From NCBI GenBank assembly GCA_016858145.1, contig JAEHOE010000148.1, forward strand, positions 62,001 through 126,000: a stretch of 64,000 nt of DNA. The letters are read 5' to 3'. Position numbers and translations under genes: made by a program. The notes below the pieces were generated by a model that searched no databases, was not told the DNA's origin, and worked only from the letters and a program-made list of their open reading frames with translations. This stretch comes from Edaphochlamys debaryana. Lineage: Eukaryota; Chlorophyta; Chlorophyceae; Chlamydomonadales. Positions 58,701 to 64,000 of this stretch are shown piece by piece; positions within the stretch are counted from its first letter, which is position 1; each line of letters starts with the position of its first letter.

Positions 58701-59429
58701 GGCCTGCTGTGCTGCGGCCGGTGGCGGTTGGTGGTTGGCGGTTGAGGTGGCGGTTGGGGGGGTCTGGGGCCCGGAGCTGGGCCCGCTGGGTGCGGGGGGG
58801 GCGGGGGCGGTTGGGGGAAGTGTGGGGATGGCTGGGCCCGGGGCCATGAGGGCCATCATGGGCCCAAGCTGGGCCCCGCTGGGCCCGGGAAGCGGGACCT
58901 GGGCCTGGGCGGGAGCCGGGGGGGCAGGGGGCTCGGGGAGCAGGCCCAGGGCCGTTGCGCTGGGGCGGCCTTGGCCGGTCGACGCGGGATGCGCGGGGAT
59001 GGGATCCAGCAGGCTGCTGACCAGGTGGAGCGGGAACGGCAGGCTGGATCCGAACTCCAGGGCCAGGCTGGATCCTTCTTGCATGGGATCTAGGCCCGCT
59101 AGCTCGAATGCGTCGACCAGGTCATCCAGCTCCGCCGTGGCATCCACGGCATGGTGGTCGCCCGGACCGGCCAGGAACGCGCCGCAGCCGATGCCATCGA
59201 ACCGGGGCACGTGGACCTGCGGCGTTGTATGTGGTTGAGGGGGACAAAGAGGTGGGGCACAAGTGGAGCCGGGGCGGCGGTGCGAAGGTGGTTTGGGGCT
59301 GAAGGTCCAGCAATGACCGGGACGGTCATGTCAAGGGTGGGAATTGGTGCGCACCTGGAATCCGCCGCCTCCAGAGGCCCAGGGGCTGGCTAAGGACTCG
59401 GTAGCGAGTCCGCCAACGACGCGGTGCAT
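55763..59429 (-). CDS. KNOX/TALE-class homeobox transcription factor (GSM1-type)
   Basis: 521 aa, 12 exons: 59429-59355, 59216-58455, 58299-58150, 57899-57840, 57670-57635, 57378-57282, 57162-57078, 56974-56923, 56727-56650, 56405-56344, 56019-55986, 55837-55763; frame is kept throughout. KNOX1 starts at HPRLAQLLAAVVEVRK (264-279) and runs on to about 310. KNOX2 follows (DPALDKLVEGVIAVCQAYAD, about 322-361). The ELK motif is KLVHVLKDKHIAKIKELQ (413-439 region). The homeodomain (440-497) has the TALE three-residue loop around YAWPYP and recognition helix NNWFINQRKRHW. In Chlamydomonas the KNOX protein GSM1 pairs with the BELL protein GSP1 after gamete fusion, enters the nucleus and starts the zygote programme; the same role here is inference. 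Residues ~50-260 are Pro/Ala-rich with an acidic patch before KNOX1. Two introns fall inside the homeodomain. Confidence 0.93.
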
Positions 59430-60309
59430 CCGCTTGTTGTCGCTCGAAGAGCTAGGAAATTGGCGAGGATGGTCGTTGGAGGGTGAGTTGAGCTTGCTGC
59501 TCGTCGCGTCTTGCCTGGTATGAGCGAGTGGATTGGTAGTTAAGTATTAAGAGTCGCGTCGTGCGGTCGCCCTGCATTTGACCTTGCTCGCGAGGTAGGG
59601 CGACGCGACCTGGCGGCCCTTCGCCATCGCGGTTGTGTCGCTTCGCGGGGTGTCGCCATATCTCGCGGAGTTATACCCCGCGAGGCTCCGTAGTGGTAAA
59701 GCGTCATATTACATACCAATAGCGGGCATTGGCGAATGCCGCGAGGGCTCAGAACGGGAGCAGCCGCGCGAGGCCGTTGGCCTGCACCATCACCCATCCC
59801 CACACCGAGCGGGCAACCCCACCTTGGTGCCGCGTCCTGAGCATGCGACCAATACGATACGAACAGCGCAAAGCCCGTATTCTCGGTCAAGGCAAACCAC
59901 CACGGCGCCAACCTATCGGCCATGCACCATGCCGCGCCAGCTCCCGATGCCACAGCCAAGTCTGCGCCCGCGCCAGCACGCTGACAGCGCCACTCTCAAA
60001 AGCTTCCGCCCAGCCGCCAGCCCCTCCGCTGTGCTGTCCTTTACCGCCTCAGGCTCAGACTGTGACAGTGCCTGCATTGGCGCCACCACCTGCCACTCCC
60101 CACCACATCATTAGCGCTCCGCTCCGCGTCCGGGAGGTCTCAGTCCCAGCGGGCGCCGCGGCCCGGTGGAGGTGCCAGCACAGGTGCCGACTCGCCCCTT
60201 CACTAGCGCCACCGCCAGTCACTCCCCACCGCCTTCACCTCTCAGGGTTTGCTCTCAGCCTTGTCCCGGAGGCGGCTCCTGCTGCACCCCGTCCGCGCCC
60301 CTCCCCGCC
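59430..60309. promoter_or_regulatory. KNOX promoter and SDR2 3' UTR
   Basis: 880 bp between the end of SDR2 and the KNOX start, both on -. TTACA on + at 59709-59713 is a good reverse-strand TGTAA for SDR2 (about 600 bp past its stop). This leaves about 280 bp for the KNOX promoter and 5' UTR. Confidence 0.5.
59709..59713 (-). other. TGTAA poly(A) signal, SDR2
   Basis: TTACA on +, reads TGTAA on the gene strand. Confidence 0.45.
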
Positions 60310-63300
60310 TCAGTCCAGCGCGGGCGGGCAGCCGGTCAGCTCCTGGGCGTAAGCCCACAGCTCCCGGGCGCGGCCCTCATCCTCGGCGTACTGCAGGGGG
60401 AGGAAGGAGGGAGGGAGGCAGAACGATAATGAGGCCGAGGCAAGGCCAAGAGGTCCACCTGAGGTGCGGAGGTCCACCCCAAGACAAAGGTCCAGAGGGT
60501 CTGACCAGCGCCGCCCTTGCCGCTGAATCTCGCACTCGCTCAGCCCCGACCCGGTCGCCTGGGCCGGTCCCCGCCCTCCGCCTCCCGCCCCACCTCGTCC
60601 GGCCGTGTGGGCGTCCCCAGCGCCAGGTACCGCCCCGCCACCGCCCCCCGCGGGCCCAGGCAGGCGGCCAGCATGATGGTGGCGGACTGGTCGGGGGTGC
60701 GCATGAGCAGGGGGCCCAGCTGGGGAGGGTGGGGGAGTTGGGGGTGGGGGTGGGGGCGCCAAGGCGGGGTGAAGCAGAGGGCGGGAGGCAGGCATGGCCC
60801 TGCCCGGTACACAGGGCACAGTAGCACGGGCTTGACCCCAAGGCCAGGCCAGGCATGCCCGTCGCCCCGCCGGACCCCCCCCCCTCCACCTCACCACCAG
60901 AGGTCCTCAACAACCCCCCACGGTCCCATGCCACCCGCCCGGGCTCAACTCCCCAAGCATCCCAACCACCGCGCCAACCACCCAACGACCTCTCCTACCG
61001 TCTAACCGCCAACCACCCACCAGGCGGCCGAAGCACTCGGTGGCGCTCTCCGCCAGGGGCCGCAGCGGCGCCCGCCAGTCGGCCGCCCAGCCGGTGCCCA
61101 CTCCTGTGGGGAAGGGGGGAGGGCGAGGGGGAGTGAGAGAGCAAGATCACACAGGCAAATCGTACACAGGCTGGTGGGGTTGGGGACATCGTCACACAGG
61201 CTGATTGGGTGGGGGCGCCCAGGCACTAAAGCGATACGGTGTCACCATTAAGGCCCCTGCTCCTGCCCCTCCCCGGTCAGCCTTTTGGGGCCACATCCCT
61301 TCCAGGCACTGCAGCGAAGCCAAATCATCAAATGACAACATCCAGGCATTAGAGCGATATCTTGCAGGCGCTGAAGCGAAGCCAAGCAACCAACCCACCC
61401 ACCCGTGAAGAAGCCGTTGGCCAGTGCGGTGGACACCAGCCCCGGGTGCACGGCCACGGCTGTGTAACCGCGGTGCTGGGGGCTCCTGGGGGGGCAGGCA
61501 AGAGGGGGCAGGCAAGACGGGGGGTAGGAGGGGGGTAAGGGGAAGGGGTAGGAGGGGAGGGGAGGGGTGCACGGCCACGGCTGTGTAGGCGCCGCGGTGC
61601 TGGGGGCTCCTGGGGTGAGGGGTTTGGGGGGGTGGAAGAGTAATGGATGACGGGGTGAGTGACTTGTGCAACGACAGGAACAGAATGACTTCATGTGCCC
61701 CGCATTCGCGGGCCTCCGATACCACCCGGCACCGCTCACCCTGCGCCCCCGGCCAAGGATGCGGGAACAACCAAGGCTGAGGGAGGTCAAGCTTGTAGCG
61801 CCACCTACTGGGTATGGCCCCCGCCCCCAAGCTCCCCACCAACCAACCAACCAACCAACCACCTCCAAGCCCCCACCGGTCGAAGCGCCTCTGCAGCTCC
61901 CGCGCGGTGAGGGTGTTGGCCAGCTTGGAAAGCCCGTACGACAGAAACGGCTCGTAACTGTACGGGAGAAACAGGGGGGCGGCGCCATGAAGCCGATACG
62001 TCCCCCACCGCCCCACGCCCTTCCCCCCACGCACCCCGATCCCCAAGCCCCCTCAGCCCCATTGCTACCCCGCACACCCCAAACCCCGAGCCCCCCAAAG
62101 CCCCACCGGTTCTTGCTCTGCTTGTCGCCCCACTGCAGCGCCCCCGCCCGGTGCGTCAGGCTGCTGACCATGACCACGCGCACAGCCTCCTCCTCCTCCC
62201 CCTCCTGGCCCGGGCCCTCCGCCTCCAGCCCAGCCGATGGTGATGGTGAGTGCGGGCCGCCCGCCCTCGCGGACAGCGGCAGCGCAGAGCCCGCTCCGCC
62301 GGCCGTGGCCCCCAGCGGCAGCTGCTTGGAGGCGGCGGCGGCGGAGGGCGGCGGCGCGGCCTTGGCCCTCTGCCTGCGCTCGTGCTCGATCTGGGTCGGC
62401 AGATGGAGGGGAGGGAGCGGTGCGCAAAGGAGGTCAGGGGGGTCAGGTCAGGGCGAGCACCGTCTGCTGGGTTTAAGCGTCCCCCCACCATCTTCCCCCA
62501 TCTCCACCCCCCCACCTGCAGCAGCTGGTTGGCCAGGAGCCAGTGGGAGAGGAAGTTGACCTTGGGGGGGGGGGGGACCGGTGGGTGGGGGGTCGGTGGG
62601 TGGGTAAGTGGCCTGGAGCAGCTCGCAGCCGCCTGCTGGCCTTCCCGGCCCAGATGGAGGTATGCTGCACACCTCACCACTGCCGTCTGCAGACTCCATA
62701 AGGGCTCAAATGCAGGGCCCCCGGGTGCCGTCCCTCGCGCTATGGCAGAACGGCGCCTTGTGTCCGACCCACATCGCCAAGCAACCCAATCTCATTGCTT
62801 GTCACCACTTCCTTGGCACCTCCACTCCGACCCACATCACGCCCATACGAGATCCCCCCCTACCTTGCCTCTAACCCCACCACCTCCCCGGCAGGCCACC
62901 CCTCCACACCCCACCTGAAATTGCACCTCGAGGCCGTCTGCCGTCTCCAGGCGCCGCGGCGGCCCCATGACGCCCGCGTTGCACACGATCAGGTCCAGCC
63001 TCCGCCCCCCCCTGCGCCAGTCCGCGGCGAAGGCCCGCACCGAGGCCATCCGACCCAGGTCCAGGGGGAGGGCCTCCACGGAGAGGGGCGGAGGGGGGGC
63101 GGGGGGGGAGGGGGAGGGGGAGGGGGAGGGGGTGCCGCAGCAGCCGGGCAGCGGGGGCGTGCGGGCGATGGCCTGCGGTGGTGGGGGAGGAGAGAGGTCG
63201 ATGGTGAATCGCAGGGGCCTAACAGCCACAATCCAAGCAACAGCGGCAGCCTCTCATCCCCCCTCCCCTCCACACACCCACCTCGGCCGCCGCCTGTGCC

Positions 63301-63832
63301 CGCTCCCGGTCCCTGCACGCCAGCACCACGTGCGCCCCCCGGCGGGCCAGGGCCCGGGCGGTGGCGAAGCCAATGCCCGCGTTGCCGCCTGTCACGATGC
63401 ACACCTTTTGTGAGGGGGGACGGGGGGAGGGCGGAGGGGCGGAAGGGGTCACGAAGGCGCCGTTTCCCTAGCAGCTCAGCACGCCGTGGTGCCACGCAAG
63501 CAAGCCTAGCCCTTGCCCGGCTCAGCACGCCTCTAAACTCCCTCGCATCTAACTTCGCGCAAGAACGCGGCTCCCTGTGCACTGTGCGCGTCCCCACGCA
63601 CCTTGCCGTCCAACGGGGTCGCAAAGGGCTCGGCGCCGCGCGGCCCCAGACGCTCCCGCAGGTGGTCCGCGATCGTCCCAAAGCTCTCGACCGTTCCGTC
63701 CCACACGATGTGCGCCAGCCTCGCAACGCAGCCCAGCAGCGGAGGAGAGCCGGGGCTGTGCAGGATGCTGCTCGCGGCTTTGAGCGGAGCCACAACGGGC
63801 GGCAGCAGCGGCGCAACAGCCAGCGCGTCCAT
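60310..63832 (-). CDS. Short-chain dehydrogenase/reductase, paralogue of SDR1 (SDR2)
   Basis: 464 aa; exons 63832-63602, 63404-63282, 63172-62915, 62560-62516, 62390-62107, 61957-61877, 61485-61403, 61103-61021, 60719-60594, 60390-60310, all in frame. TGGNAGIG (82-89), CNAGVM, the VVMVSS active-site Ser region and YGLSK match SDR1. Exons 2-4 and 6 keep SDR1's intron positions and nearly its lengths, so the two arose by duplication. Differences: an unrelated N-terminus (77 aa, hydrophobic/Ala-rich, possibly a targeting or membrane segment), a ~60-residue Ala/Gly/Glu insert in exon 5, and a fused last-but-one exon where SDR1 has two. Substrate unknown; WWOX/retinol-dehydrogenase-like. The exon 4 acceptor is AAG instead of CAG. 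Confidence 0.88.
61441..61615 (-). repeat. Copy of SDR2 exon 7 start in the preceding intron
   Basis: The exon 7 start and acceptor (about 61444-61492) recur at about 61567-61615, keeping the CAG acceptor and the codons for SPQHRG and YTAVAVHP with small changes. Confidence 0.8.
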
Positions 63833-64000
63833 CGCGGCTGTAGCGCTAGCGCTAGCGCCCGAGCCTGAGCGTGGGTCTGGGCCACGCGGCCCGAGCTGCT
63901 GCGGGCTCGCCAGCTTTGCTGTTGCGAGCTTGGGTCGCGCAGCGCTAGCTGCTGCGGCGGAGGGCCGTTGCGAACGCTGCCTGCTGCTGCAGGCGCTGAA
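63833..64000. other. SDR2 5' region
   Basis: Likely 5' UTR/promoter of SDR2. Contains a perfect GCTAGC/AGCGCT palindromic run at 63841-63858. No upstream in-frame ATG is visible before the window ends. Confidence 0.35.

Noticed and set aside
63841..63858. AGCGCT palindrome as an origin or recombination site
   Set aside because: Too short and simple; it also fits an Ala/Ser codon run or UTR sequence.

Overview
The window looks like nuclear DNA of a volvocine (Chlamydomonas/Volvox-type) green alga. The signs are very high GC, genes split into many short exons by GT..AG introns with C-rich 3' ends, TGTAA just where algal poly(A) signals are expected, a chloroplast LHC-like protein, and a KNOX homeobox gene with a plant/alga domain order. 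Nothing prokaryotic was found: no operons, CRISPR arrays, IS elements or rRNA/tRNA genes. I rebuilt the genes by hand by following splice sites and codon phase. Models called strong stay in frame across every listed junction and match a recognisable family.

Left part (1-22.5 kb), all on +: a giant 11-exon gene for a 3236-aa low-complexity, possibly myristoylated protein (1165-12979); the histone chaperone ASF1 (13980-14669); a two-helix LHC-like plastid protein (15560-16860); and a BTB/BACK-type protein that needs a one-base frame correction or an extra intron near its 3' end (18699-20548).

Middle (22.5-50 kb): Miro, a mitochondrial Rho GTPase (-, 22547-29170), shares a 536-bp intergenic promoter region with an ANKRD13-like ankyrin/GPCR-chaperone protein (+, 29707-36882). 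Then come an unrecognised 284-aa gene (-, 38567-40326), a gene-poor stretch holding a duplicated, broken first exon, and a small CaaX-terminated protein with two PP1-docking-like motifs (+, 43591-44122). Mitochondrial-type ribosomal protein uS19 (-, 46390-46740) is divergent from an SRR1-domain gene (+, to 49955).

Right part (50-64 kb): two paralogous short-chain dehydrogenases in opposite orientation (+ 50356-54688; - 60310-63832) flank a KNOX/TALE homeobox gene (-, 55763-59429) related to the Chlamydomonas GSM1 type, which in that alga controls zygote development with a BELL partner.

The most unusual pattern is structural. In the 22-63 kb genes, introns repeatedly carry a diverged copy of the neighbouring exon edge together with its splice site. 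One copy forms a perfect in-frame 21-nt candidate microexon in Miro, and another is a 105-bp triplicated exon edge that stays open in frame in the ANKRD13-like gene. Many of these introns also start with G-runs and end with C-runs.
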